Source: Terriglobia bacterium
Lineage (GTDB): Bacteria > Acidobacteriota > Terriglobia > UBA7540
Assembly: GCA_020072905.1 (NCBI GenBank)
Contig: JAIQGB010000099.1
Span: 1-23,196 of the forward strand
Length of the DNA: 23,196 nt
Direction of reading: 5' to 3'
A program made the position numbers and the translations under genes. The notes under the pieces were generated by a model, which saw nothing but the letters and a program-made list of their open reading frames with translations, was not told where the DNA came from and ran no database searches. Below, piece by piece: positions 14,264 to 20,949 of this stretch. Each line of letters begins with the position of its first letter. The first letter of the stretch is position 1.

Positions 14264-15748
14264 ATGCCACAGTCAAGGGATCAAGTCGAATTAAGGGAGC
14301 GCTTCGCGCCGGTTGATATGAGTGGGGAAGAATTTCGCCGCGCGGGGCACCGGCTCGTGGATCAGGTTGCGGAATTTCTCGAATCGCTGCCCAAGCGTCC
14401 GCTCACGCCGAACGAGCCGCCCCATGTTGTGCGCGCGGCGCTGGGGACCGGCCCGCTGCCCTCCTCGGGAGCGCGCCCGCAGGACTTGCTCGATCAGGCG
14501 GCGACCTTGCTTTTCGAGCATTCACTCCTGAGCGCGCATCCGCGCTTCTGGGGATACATTTATTCTTCCGCCGCGCCCATCGGCGCGCTGGGGGATTTTC
14601 TTGCCGCGGCGGTGAATCCCAACGTCGGCGCGTGGAACCTCTCTCCCCTTGCCACGGAAATCGAAGCGCAAACGGTGCGCTGGATCGCGGAACTGATCGG
14701 CTATCCGGCCGACTCCGGCGGCCTGCTGGTGAGTGGCGGCAATATGGCGAACTTCGTGCCTTTTCTCGTGGCGCGCAAGGTGAAGGCCGATTGGAACGTG
14801 AGCGGCGAGGGACTTCGCGCCCCAGCCGGCCGCCCGCTGCGGGTCTACTGCTCCGCTGAGACCCATACCTGGATTCACAAGGCCGCGGACCTGTTCGGCC
14901 TGGGAACGGAAATGATTCGCTGGGTCGGGACGGACGCCGAACTGCGCATGGATACGGCAGAGCTACGCCGGCGCATCCGGGAGGACAAAGAGAGCGGCGA
15001 CCTGCCGTTTCTGCTAGTGGGCGCGGCGGGCTCGGTTTCGACGGGCGCTGTTGACCCGCTGCCCGAGCTTGCGGCCATCGCCCGCGAAGAAGGGCTCTGG
15101 TTTCATGTGGACGGCGCCTACGGAGCCATCGCCGCGGCGTTGCCCGACGCCTCAGCGGACTTGCGCGGGCTAAGTCTGGCGGATTCCGTCGCCGTGGACC
15201 CGCACAAGTGGCTGTACATGCCTCTCGAAGCCGGATGCGCTCTGGTGCGCGACCGCCGCGACTTGATCAAGACCTTCCGCCACCGCCCGCCCTACTACCA
15301 CTTCCCGGAGCACGAGGGCGAGGAGTCGGTCAACTACTTCGAGCACGGCATGCAGAACTCGCGCGGCTTCCGCGCCCTCAAAGTCTGGCTGGCCTTGCGG
15401 CAGGTGGGCCGCGAGGGCTATGTGCGCATGGTTGCCGACGACGTACGCTTGTCTCAGGCGCTCTACCGGATCGCGCAGGAACATCCAGAGCTTGAAGCCT
15501 GCACACAGGGGTTGAGCATCACGACGTTTCGCTACGTTCCGCGCGGCATCCAGGAGCTTCTGACCCGCCTGCAACGGAGCGGCGAAACATTCCTGACAAA
15601 CGCCGTGATTCGTGGCAAATTTGTGTTGCGGGCTTGCTTCGTCAATTTCCATTCCACGCTCGCCGACGTCGAGGCGCTGCCGGGAATCGTCACGCGCATC
15701 GGCGCGGAAGTGGACGCGGAATTGCGGCCGCAGGACTTGCGAGGATAG
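14264..15748 (+). CDS. PLP-dependent group II decarboxylase (aromatic-amino-acid-decarboxylase family)
   Basis: This 494-aa protein begins 5 bases after the MocR stop, with AGGAGGG abutting the ATG, so it is very likely co-transcribed. The N-terminus has the family opener 'FAPVDMSGEEFRRAGHRLVDQVAEFLE', followed by HPRFWGYI, 'LVSGGNMANFVPFLVARK' and FHVDGAYGAIAA. The PLP lysine is K315 in VAVDPHKWLYMPLEAGC, preceded by H314. Length and motif order match aromatic-L-amino-acid/tyrosine/glutamate decarboxylase relatives (PF00282). The product would be an amine plus CO2, but the substrate is not predictable. An alternative start at ATG 14318 would remove 18 residues without improving the ribosome-binding site. 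Pairing with a MocR regulator suggests substrate- or PLP-controlled expression. Confidence 0.88.
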   Translation: MPQSRDQVELRERFAPVDMSGEEFRRAGHRLVDQVAEFLESLPKRPLTPNEPPHVVRAALGTGPLPSSGARPQDLLDQAATLLFEHSLLSAHPRFWGYIYSSAAPIGALGDFLAAAVNPNVGAWNLSPLATEIEAQTVRWIAELIGYPADSGGLLVSGGNMANFVPFLVARKVKADWNVSGEGLRAPAGRPLRVYCSAETHTWIHKAADLFGLGTEMIRWVGTDAELRMDTAELRRRIREDKESGDLPFLLVGAAGSVSTGAVDPLPELAAIAREEGLWFHVDGAYGAIAAALPDASADLRGLSLADSVAVDPHKWLYMPLEAGCALVRDRRDLIKTFRHRPPYYHFPEHEGEESVNYFEHGMQNSRGFRALKVWLALRQVGREGYVRMVADDVRLSQALYRIAQEHPELEACTQGLSITTFRYVPRGIQELLTRLQRSGETFLTNAVIRGKFVLRACFVNFHSTLADVEALPGIVTRIGAEVDAELRPQDLRG

Positions 15749-15778
15749 CGGGGCCATTTAAGCCGGGAGCTCTCGGGC

Positions 15779-16696
15779 GTGATTTTGAATCATAGACTGA
15801 TGACGAGACTCGGGGCGCTGGTCGTGGCGGCCTCCGCGCTTCTGTTAAGGGGAATGCCTCCAGAGGTCAATCTGAGGGCCCAGGAAACCAGACAGGCGCA
15901 AATGTTTTCGGGAGCGGAAAAGTACGAAAGATTCATGGGGCGATGGAGCCAGCGGCTAGCACCACGCTTCCTGCAATTCGTTGCCATCAAGGACGGTGAA
16001 CGGGTGCTCGATGTCGGCTCGGGAACCGGATCACTTGCCTTGGCGATCGCGGCGCAAACTCGCCGGAGCGAGGTGGTTGGGATCGACCCTTCGCAGGCGT
16101 ACGTGGACTTTGCGAGCAAGCGGTCATCTGACCCCCGTGTTAAGTTTCAGGTGGGTGATGCACAGAACCTTGACTTCCCCGACGCGTCTTTCAACAGTTG
16201 CCTCGCGCTGCTGGTGATGAATTTCATCCCTGACGCCCGGAAGGCCATGACGGAGATGCGACGGGTGACCAAGCCAGGAGGGTGGGTCGCGGCGAGCGTC
16301 TGGGATTATAACGAGGGCATGACCAAGCTGCGGCTGTTCTGGGATGCGGCGGTTGCATTGGACCCTTCCGTCAAGCGCTTTGACGAGCGGGATATGCCAT
16401 TTTCCCGGAGAGGCCAGCTTTCTGCTCTCTGGAATGAATCGGGATTCAAAGACGTGGAGGAAACCGAACTTGTGATCGACCTCGAATTTGTTTCATTCGA
16501 GGACTACTGGGCGCCGTTCCTTGAGAGTCAAGGACCAGCGGGAGTCTATGTCGCCAGCCTCACGAAGGGTCAAAGAGAGAAATTGAAAGACCGGCTCCGG
16601 AACGATGTTCTGGCAGGGAGACCTGACGGGCCTTTCACGCTCAAAGCTCGAGCCTGGGCCGTGCGGGGACGCGTGCCCGGCAACCGGCTGAATTGA
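15779..16696 (+). CDS. Class I SAM-dependent methyltransferase with signal-like N-terminus
   Basis: This 305-aa frame starts at GTG 15779, with GGGAG about 10 bases upstream. In-frame ATGs occur at 15800 and 15902. The SAM-binding motif I is VLDVGSGTGSLALAIAA (about 76-92), with GIDPS (101-105) as the acidic strand end, then 'GDAQNLDFPDASFNSCLALLVMNFI' and 'RRVTKPGGWVAASVWDY', all typical of UbiE/COQ5-like Methyltransf_11 enzymes. Relatives usually begin near YERFMGRWSQRLAPRFL (49-65). The first 40 residues here instead look like a signal peptide or membrane anchor (TRLGALVVAASALLLRGMP). Either the protein is exported, which is odd for a SAM enzyme, or the true start is ATG 15902. The substrate is unknown. 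Confidence 0.8.
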   Translation: MILNHRLMTRLGALVVAASALLLRGMPPEVNLRAQETRQAQMFSGAEKYERFMGRWSQRLAPRFLQFVAIKDGERVLDVGSGTGSLALAIAAQTRRSEVVGIDPSQAYVDFASKRSSDPRVKFQVGDAQNLDFPDASFNSCLALLVMNFIPDARKAMTEMRRVTKPGGWVAASVWDYNEGMTKLRLFWDAAVALDPSVKRFDERDMPFSRRGQLSALWNESGFKDVEETELVIDLEFVSFEDYWAPFLESQGPAGVYVASLTKGQREKLKDRLRNDVLAGRPDGPFTLKARAWAVRGRVPGNRLN

Positions 16697-16699
16697 TGA

Positions 16700-16730
16700 T
16701 TGAAATAGAAGATTTGAAGGTGAATACAAT
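16700..16730 (+). promoter_or_regulatory. Possible promoter for pdxS
   Basis: TACAAT (16725-16730, 5 of 6 to the -10 consensus) has TTGAAA (16700-16705) 19 bp upstream, a slightly long spacer. The short leader is distinctly A/T-rich compared with the flanking genes and lies 33 bp before the pdxS ATG. Confidence 0.35.
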
Positions 16731-16762
16731 TCCAACACGGGATTCAGTCAAGGAGAACGAAC

Positions 16763-17650
16763 ATGTGGCAATACGATGAACAGATGAAACTGAAAGTGGG
16801 GTTGGCCGAGATGCTCAAGGGCGGCGTGATTATGGACGTGACGACCGCTGAGCAAGCCAAGATCGCCGAGGACGCGGGCGCCTGCGCGGTGATGGCGCTG
16901 GAGCGCGTGCCCGCGGACATCCGCAAGGAAGGCGGCGTGGCGCGCATGGCGTCTATCAAGATTATCAAGCAGATCATGGACGCGGTGACGATTCCGGTGA
17001 TGGCCAAAGCGCGCATCGGCCACTTCGTCGAGGCGCAAGTGCTCGAAGCGGTGGGCGTGGATTACGTCGATGAGAGTGAAGTGCTCACGCCCGCGGACGA
17101 GGAGCACCACATCAACAAGTGGCCGTTCAAGATGCCGTTCGTCTGCGGGGCGCGCAACCTGGGCGAGGCGCTCCGGCGCGTCGGCGAGGGCGCGGCGATG
17201 ATTCGCACCAAGGGCGAAGCGGGCTCGGGGAACATTGTCGAAGCGGTGCGGCACATCCGCGCCATCGTCGGCGAGATGCGGTTGATCACTACGCTGCGCG
17301 AAGACGAGCTGATGGCCAAGGCCAAGGAACACGGCGCGCCCTATGAGCTGATCCAGTACGTCCACCAGCACGGCAAGCTTCCCGTGCCCAATTTCAGTGC
17401 AGGCGGCATCGCGACTCCCGCTGATGCAGCGCTGGTGATGCAATTGGGAGCCGAGGCGTGCTTTGTCGGCTCCGGAATTTTCAAATCTGAGGACCCTGCC
17501 AAGCGCGCGAGAGCCATCGTCCGTGCCACAACGCACTACAACGAGCCCGCCGTCATCGCTGAGTGCTGCGAAGAGCTGGGTGAAGCCATGCGCGGCATCG
17601 ACATCGCCAAACTCGACCCGAAGGAGTTGCTGCAAACGCGCGGGTGGTAG
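16763..17650 (+). CDS. pdxS: Pyridoxal 5'-phosphate synthase lyase subunit PdxS
   Basis: This 295-aa TIM-barrel synthase, with PdxT-supplied ammonia, makes PLP directly from ribose-5-phosphate and glyceraldehyde-3-phosphate. The start ATG 16763 has AAGGAG 8 bases upstream. Diagnostic residues are D25 (VIMDVTTAEQA), the first catalytic lysine K82 in VMAKARIGHFVEAQ, and the second lysine K150 in MIRTKGEAGSGNIVEAVRH. The C-terminus (FSAGGIATPADAALVMQLGAEACFVGSGIF...) is standard. The last 20 codons plus stop (MRGIDIAKLDPKELLQTRGW) are duplicated about 1 kb downstream. Here the ribose-5-phosphate substrate also connects to rpiB in the same window. The partner pdxT is 2.7 kb downstream rather than adjacent. 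Confidence 0.97.
   Translation: MWQYDEQMKLKVGLAEMLKGGVIMDVTTAEQAKIAEDAGACAVMALERVPADIRKEGGVARMASIKIIKQIMDAVTIPVMAKARIGHFVEAQVLEAVGVDYVDESEVLTPADEEHHINKWPFKMPFVCGARNLGEALRRVGEGAAMIRTKGEAGSGNIVEAVRHIRAIVGEMRLITTLREDELMAKAKEHGAPYELIQYVHQHGKLPVPNFSAGGIATPADAALVMQLGAEACFVGSGIFKSEDPAKRARAIVRATTHYNEPAVIAECCEELGEAMRGIDIAKLDPKELLQTRGW
17587..17650 (+). repeat. Left direct repeat (pdxS 3' end, att-like)
   Basis: This 64-bp segment comprises the last 20 codons of pdxS plus stop and one preceding base. It is repeated at 18593-18656 with 62 of 64 bases identical. Both differences are synonymous in the pdxS frame (AAA/AAG for Lys, CGC/CGG for Arg). Confidence 0.95.
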
Positions 17651-17700
17651 CGGCGCTGTACGGGTCGGCATTGCTCCACGTAGAGGGGGGTGGCCCAGGA

Positions 17701-18354
17701 ATGCGACATAATCCCTGGGAAGATAACCTGTTAGAGAGAAAGCTGGAGTCTGATCTCAAGGATCTCCCGAAGACCTTGGTTGCTTTTGCGAACTCGGTCA
17801 AACCCGGTCATGTAGCAACGATTTTGATTGGGGAGAAGAACGACAGTTCGGCGCAGGGAGTCACTAATCCTGATGAGATTCAGAAGACGGTTCGCAGGGA
17901 GTGCGAAAAGATCTACCCAGACATCTTGTGGAAATCCGAGGTGTATGAGAAGGACGGTAAGTACTGTGTCCGAGTTGAAATCGAGTTCAGTGGCGACACC
18001 CCTCATTTCGCTGGATCTGCGTGGGTTCGCCGCGGCTCTGAGACAGTGAAAGCGAGTGACGAGGTCTTCCAGCGCTTGGTAGAAGTTCGGCTGGATAAGG
18101 TGCGGAAACTGGCCATTTGGGAAGGGAAAGAGGTAACAGTCGAACGCGATGAGGGAAGTGTGGAATTTGAACGCTACCGCTACGAGGCCGGCCCCGCATA
18201 CTGGCGCGGGCCGAATCCAGCCGTCCTGGAGTCTGTCAACGCATTCTGGGCAACGTTCCAGGTCGACGGAAAAAGACGGTCAGAACCGCTTGAAAAACTC
18301 CTTCTGTCTTGGGACGACAACCGGGACCGTCTGAAGATCCTTGTGAAGTTTTGA
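17701..18354 (+). CDS. AlbA_2 / Schlafen-type DNA-binding domain protein
   Basis: This 217-aa protein starts at ATG 17701, with a G-rich AGGGGGG stretch about a dozen bases upstream and an ATG-proximal CAGGA. A longer frame from 17644 would begin inside the pdxS stop region. The N-terminal half matches the Schlafen AlbA_2 pattern: an acidic/Glu-Lys helix (NLLERKLESDLKDLP), 'KTLVAFANS', the strand 'VATILIGEKND' and 'QGVTNPDEIQKTV', then 'SAWVRRGSETVKASDEVFQRL'. In larger proteins this domain precedes AAA_4-type modules. Here only about 100 unrecognised residues follow, so it is a compact stand-alone form. AlbA_2 domains occur in putative transcription regulators, helicase-like ATPases and some defence loci. 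The HicB-like gene begins one base after its stop, indicating an operon. Confidence 0.7.
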   Translation: MRHNPWEDNLLERKLESDLKDLPKTLVAFANSVKPGHVATILIGEKNDSSAQGVTNPDEIQKTVRRECEKIYPDILWKSEVYEKDGKYCVRVEIEFSGDTPHFAGSAWVRRGSETVKASDEVFQRLVEVRLDKVRKLAIWEGKEVTVERDEGSVEFERYRYEAGPAYWRGPNPAVLESVNAFWATFQVDGKRRSEPLEKLLLSWDDNRDRLKILVKF

Positions 18355-18355
18355 A

Positions 18356-18577
18356 ATGGCAACGCTTCCGGTGAAATACCTTGTCGTGATCGAAAAAGGC
18401 GGGAACAGTTTTGGCGCCTACGTGCCGGACCTGCCCGGCTGCGCCGTGGTGGGGGAAACCCGTGAGGAAGCTTTGCAGCTTATTCGCGAGGCAGTGGAGC
18501 TTCACGTCGCCAGCCTCCGTGAGCAAGGCAGTGCGGTCCCTGAGCCAGCGTCAACAACCGACTACGTGCAGGTCTGA
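18356..18577 (+). CDS. HicB-like antitoxin-family protein
   Basis: This 73-aa protein starts at ATG 18356, one base after the AlbA_2 stop, so translation is probably coupled. The sequence has the HicB/UPF0150 partial RNase H-like fold pattern: YLVVIEKGGNSFGAYVPDLPGCAVVGETREEALQLIREAVELHV... is recognisable in pieces, especially 'DLPGC...G.T.EEAL..IREA'. The C-terminus lacks an obvious added helix-turn-helix or ribbon-helix-helix domain. Normally HicB pairs with a HicA toxin of about 60-80 residues. None is present before or after it, and the next bases are the pdxS-end repeat. It is either an orphan HicB or a partner of the AlbA_2 protein (inference). Confidence 0.8.
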   Translation: MATLPVKYLVVIEKGGNSFGAYVPDLPGCAVVGETREEALQLIREAVELHVASLREQGSAVPEPASTTDYVQV

Positions 18578-18592
18578 AAGGGCTCTAGTGGG

Positions 18593-18656
18593 CATGCGCG
18601 GCATCGACATCGCCAAGCTCGACCCGAAGGAGTTGCTGCAAACGCGGGGGTGGTAG
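18593..18656 (+). repeat. Right direct repeat (second copy of the pdxS 3' end)
   Basis: This copy encodes again MRGIDIAKLDPKELLQTRGW plus TAG, differing from 17587-17650 at two synonymous positions. It begins 15 bases after the hicB-like stop. It is not attached to any pdxS body, so it is a gene fragment or an att-type junction. Confidence 0.95.
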
Positions 18657-18727
18657 AAGAACAGTCGCCAATTGTCAGTTGCAGACTGGCTGAAAACTGA
18701 AGGCTGAATACGAAAGGCGAGGAGTCA

Positions 18728-19264
18728 ATGAGCAAAGACCTAAGATATCCGATTGGCAAGTTTCAGTGGGAAGACGGATTGAGTGAGGCGCGGCGGCGCG
18801 AGATGATCGAGCAGATTGCGGAGACGCCGGCCAAGGTGCGCGCGGCGGTCGCGGGCCTCACCGAGAAGCAGTTCGATACGCCTTATCGCGAAGGTGGTTG
18901 GACGGTGCGGCAGGTGGTTCATCACCTTGCCGACAGCCACCTGAACGCTTACGTGCGCTTCAAGCTGGCGATGACAGAGGACGAGCCCACCGTCAAGACT
19001 TACGAGGAGCAGCTCTGGGCTGAGACGCCCGACGCGAAAACTGCGCCGGCGGAGCTTTCGCTCGCGCTGCTCGACGGGCTTCACGAACGGTGGGCGATGC
19101 TGTTGCGCTCGATGAGCCCCGCGGATTTCAGCCGCAGATTCACGCACCCAGAGCACGGCAAGATGACGCTCGAGAGACTCCTGGCGATGTACGCCTGGCA
19201 CGGCCGTCACCACACGGCGCACATCACCAGTTTGCGCGAGCGAGAGGGCTGGAAGCCCTCGTAG
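18728..19264 (+). CDS. DinB-superfamily protein, YfiT/bacillithiol-transferase-like
   Basis: This 178-aa protein starts at ATG 18728 with GAGGAG just upstream. It follows the YfiT pattern closely: LRYPIGKFQ at the N-terminus, 'TPYREGGWTVRQVVHHLADSHLNAYVRFKLAMTEDEP' (51-87), then HPEHGKMTL and 'YAWHGRHHTAHI' (155-166). The metal-binding histidines are H65/H66 and the WHGRHH cluster (H158, H161, H162). The DinB four-helix bundle family includes thiol S-transferases. YfiT-like members are annotated as bacillithiol transferases in Firmicutes, and Acidobacteria may use another thiol, so the substrate is uncertain. It lies between pdxS (with its cassette) and the proline dehydrogenase on the same strand. 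Confidence 0.88.
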   Translation: MSKDLRYPIGKFQWEDGLSEARRREMIEQIAETPAKVRAAVAGLTEKQFDTPYREGGWTVRQVVHHLADSHLNAYVRFKLAMTEDEPTVKTYEEQLWAETPDAKTAPAELSLALLDGLHERWAMLLRSMSPADFSRRFTHPEHGKMTLERLLAMYAWHGRHHTAHITSLREREGWKPS

Positions 19265-19297
19265 GTCGAAGATCGGCCGCGCGGCAGGGATCGCCTC

Positions 19298-20221
19298 ATG
19301 ATCCGAAGCCTCCTTCTCTCAGCTTCCCAAAGCGCCTGGTTGCGCCGGCGGGTGCCCCGCTACGATTTTGTGCGGCGCGCCGTCTCGCGCTTCATGCCCG
19401 GCGAGGAGCTCGAAGACGCGCTTGCGGCGGCGCAGGCGCTCGAGGAAAAGGGGCTGGGGACTGTCTTTACACAACTCGGCGAGAACATCACCGAAGCCGC
19501 CGCGGCCGTGGGCGTGGTGGATCACTACCTCGGGGTCCTCGACCGCATTCGGGAGCGCGCTCTACGGACCGAGGTCTCGGTGAAGCTGACGCAACTCGGT
19601 CTCGATCTCGGGCCGGGCGTCTGCTATACCCATCTCAACAGGATCATCCAGCACGCGGGCGGGGATAGCGTGGTTTGGATTGACATGGAATCCAGCCCGT
19701 ACGTCGAGGTCACGCTGGAGCTCTATCGCCGCGCACGACGCGCTTTTCCCAACGTGGGCGTTTGCCTGCAGGCCTATCTCTACAGGACGGCGGGTGATTT
19801 GGCGTCGCTTCTTTCGCTCGGCCCCGCCATTCGATTGGTGAAGGGCGCGTACCGCGAACCACCAGATGTCGCTTATCCCGTGAAGAGGGATGTAGACGAT
19901 AACTTCTTCGCGTTGTGCGGGATGCTCCTCGGCAAGGAAGCTCGACGAGCGGGCGCGCGCGCCGCGATTGCCACGCACGACCTCCGGCTCATCCGCCGCG
20001 TCCAGGACCTCGCCACGTCAAAAGGTCTGGCCAAGGACAGCCTGGAATTCCAGATGCTTTACGGCATCCAGCGCGCAGAACAGTTGCGGCTGGCTCGCGA
20101 GGGTTGGCGGTCCAGGGTTTTGATCGCTTACGGGAGCTACTGGTTTCCCTGGTACATGCGCCGGCTCGCGGAGCGGCCCGCCAACCTCCTGTTTGTGGCG
20201 CGGAACCTGTTCGCCGAATAG
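19298..20221 (+). CDS. Proline dehydrogenase (monofunctional PRODH)
   Basis: This 307-aa FAD-dependent TIM barrel oxidises L-proline to pyrroline-5-carboxylate, the first step of proline catabolism. The usual strand motifs appear in order: EVSVKLTQLGLDL (90-102), VVWIDMESSPYVEVTLELY, VGVCLQAYLYRT, RLVKGAYREP, ATHD, 'EFQMLYGI' and, at the C-terminus, RRLAERPAN, the substrate-arginine region. Length fits the short monofunctional class, not bifunctional PutA, and no P5C dehydrogenase is seen nearby. The start ATG 19298 has only a weak AGGGAT-type site. It is likely co-transcribed with the gene at 18728 and pdxT. Confidence 0.93.
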   Translation: MIRSLLLSASQSAWLRRRVPRYDFVRRAVSRFMPGEELEDALAAAQALEEKGLGTVFTQLGENITEAAAAVGVVDHYLGVLDRIRERALRTEVSVKLTQLGLDLGPGVCYTHLNRIIQHAGGDSVVWIDMESSPYVEVTLELYRRARRAFPNVGVCLQAYLYRTAGDLASLLSLGPAIRLVKGAYREPPDVAYPVKRDVDDNFFALCGMLLGKEARRAGARAAIATHDLRLIRRVQDLATSKGLAKDSLEFQMLYGIQRAEQLRLAREGWRSRVLIAYGSYWFPWYMRRLAERPANLLFVARNLFAE

Positions 20222-20304
20222 TGGCGGCGGAGAACTCATCGCGCGATGCGCCAAGTCCGTGCAGGGTGCCGCTGGCTGATGACGTCGGAAGGCGAACGCC
20301 TCTC

Positions 20305-20889
20305 ATGAACTCCTTGAGCAACCCAGTTGGAATATTGGCCGTGCAGGGCGACTTCGAGATGCACGGGGGAATGCTGGACCGTATCGGAGCCCCCTGGAAG
20401 CTGGTGAAGCATCCCCAAGACCTGGGCGAAGTCAGCGCATTGATCATGCCCGGGGGCGAGACCACGACGATGCTCAAATTCTTCCACGCGGAGGGCCTCG
20501 GCCCGGCGGTGAAGCAGTTCGCGGCTGAGGGCAAGCCGATCTTCGGCACCTGCGCCGGGGCGATTCTGCTCGCCAAGGAGGTTCTGAATCCTCCTCAGGA
20601 CCGCCTGGGGCTCCTCGATATCACCATCGAGCGCAACGCCTATGGCCGTCAGGTTGACAGTTCGGTGCGCCGCGGGGACTGCCGGGAATTAAGCGACCGC
20701 CCCGTGGAGATGGTCTTCATCCGCGCCCCGATCATCCGCCGCGTCGGCGAGGGTGTGCGGGTGCTTGGCCGTTGTGACGGGCTGCCGGTGCTCGTGGAGC
20801 AGGGAAACATCCTCGCGGCCACCTTCCATCCCGAACTCACCGAGGACGAGACGATCCATCGATTCTTCTACAAAAAAATGAGCCATTGA
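20305..20889 (+). CDS. pdxT: Pyridoxal 5'-phosphate synthase glutaminase subunit PdxT
   Basis: This 194-aa class-I glutamine amidotransferase hydrolyses glutamine and channels ammonia to PdxS for PLP synthesis. Motifs are GILAVQGDFEMH (9-20), the oxyanion segment MPGGETTTM (48-56), the nucleophile C83 in IFGTCAGAILLAKE, and the catalytic H175/E177 in TFHPELTED. Length is normal. The nearest Shine-Dalgarno-like sequence is GGAAGG, 12 bases upstream, which is a long spacing. The last codons and stop lie inside a strong hairpin that serves the opposite strand as a terminator. It is separated from pdxS by the cassette, the DinB-like gene and the proline dehydrogenase. Confidence 0.96.
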   Translation: MNSLSNPVGILAVQGDFEMHGGMLDRIGAPWKLVKHPQDLGEVSALIMPGGETTTMLKFFHAEGLGPAVKQFAAEGKPIFGTCAGAILLAKEVLNPPQDRLGLLDITIERNAYGRQVDSSVRRGDCRELSDRPVEMVFIRAPIIRRVGEGVRVLGRCDGLPVLVEQGNILAATFHPELTEDETIHRFFYKKMSH

Positions 20890-20930
20890 GGCGTCGGGCC
20901 TATCTCTCCCGAACATCTCAATGGCTCATT
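20872..20930 (-). terminator. Intrinsic terminator of the minus-strand Ig-like gene, embedded in the pdxT 3' end
   Basis: Perfect 14-bp arms AATGAGCCATTGAG (20877-20890) and CTCAATGGCTCATT (20917-20930) enclose an inner TCGGG/CCCGA stem. On the minus strand the hairpin is followed by seven Ts (complement of A7 at 20872-20878), the classical rho-independent layout. On the plus strand no T-tract follows. The pdxT stop codon (20887-20889) sits in the stem. Confidence 0.85.
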
Positions 20931-20949
20931 GTCACGGTCAGTTAATTCC

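Larger units (their letters stand above)
17651..18656. mobile_element. Putative inserted cassette at the pdxS 3' end (AlbA_2 + HicB-like)
   Basis: A 942-bp segment (17651-18592) plus one repeat copy lies between two near-identical copies of the pdxS end. Base composition drops inside it: 28 of 60 bases are G/C at 17821-17880, against 46 of 60 in pdxS at 17161-17220. It carries two short genes that overlap nothing else and leaves pdxS intact. This geometry, with the gene 3' end duplicated and the target gene restored, is what site-specific integration into gene ends produces. However, no integrase or recombinase lies inside, so it would have to be a remnant or be mobilised in trans. A segmental duplication or homologous exchange that carried a second pdxS end is the alternative. 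Confidence 0.55.
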
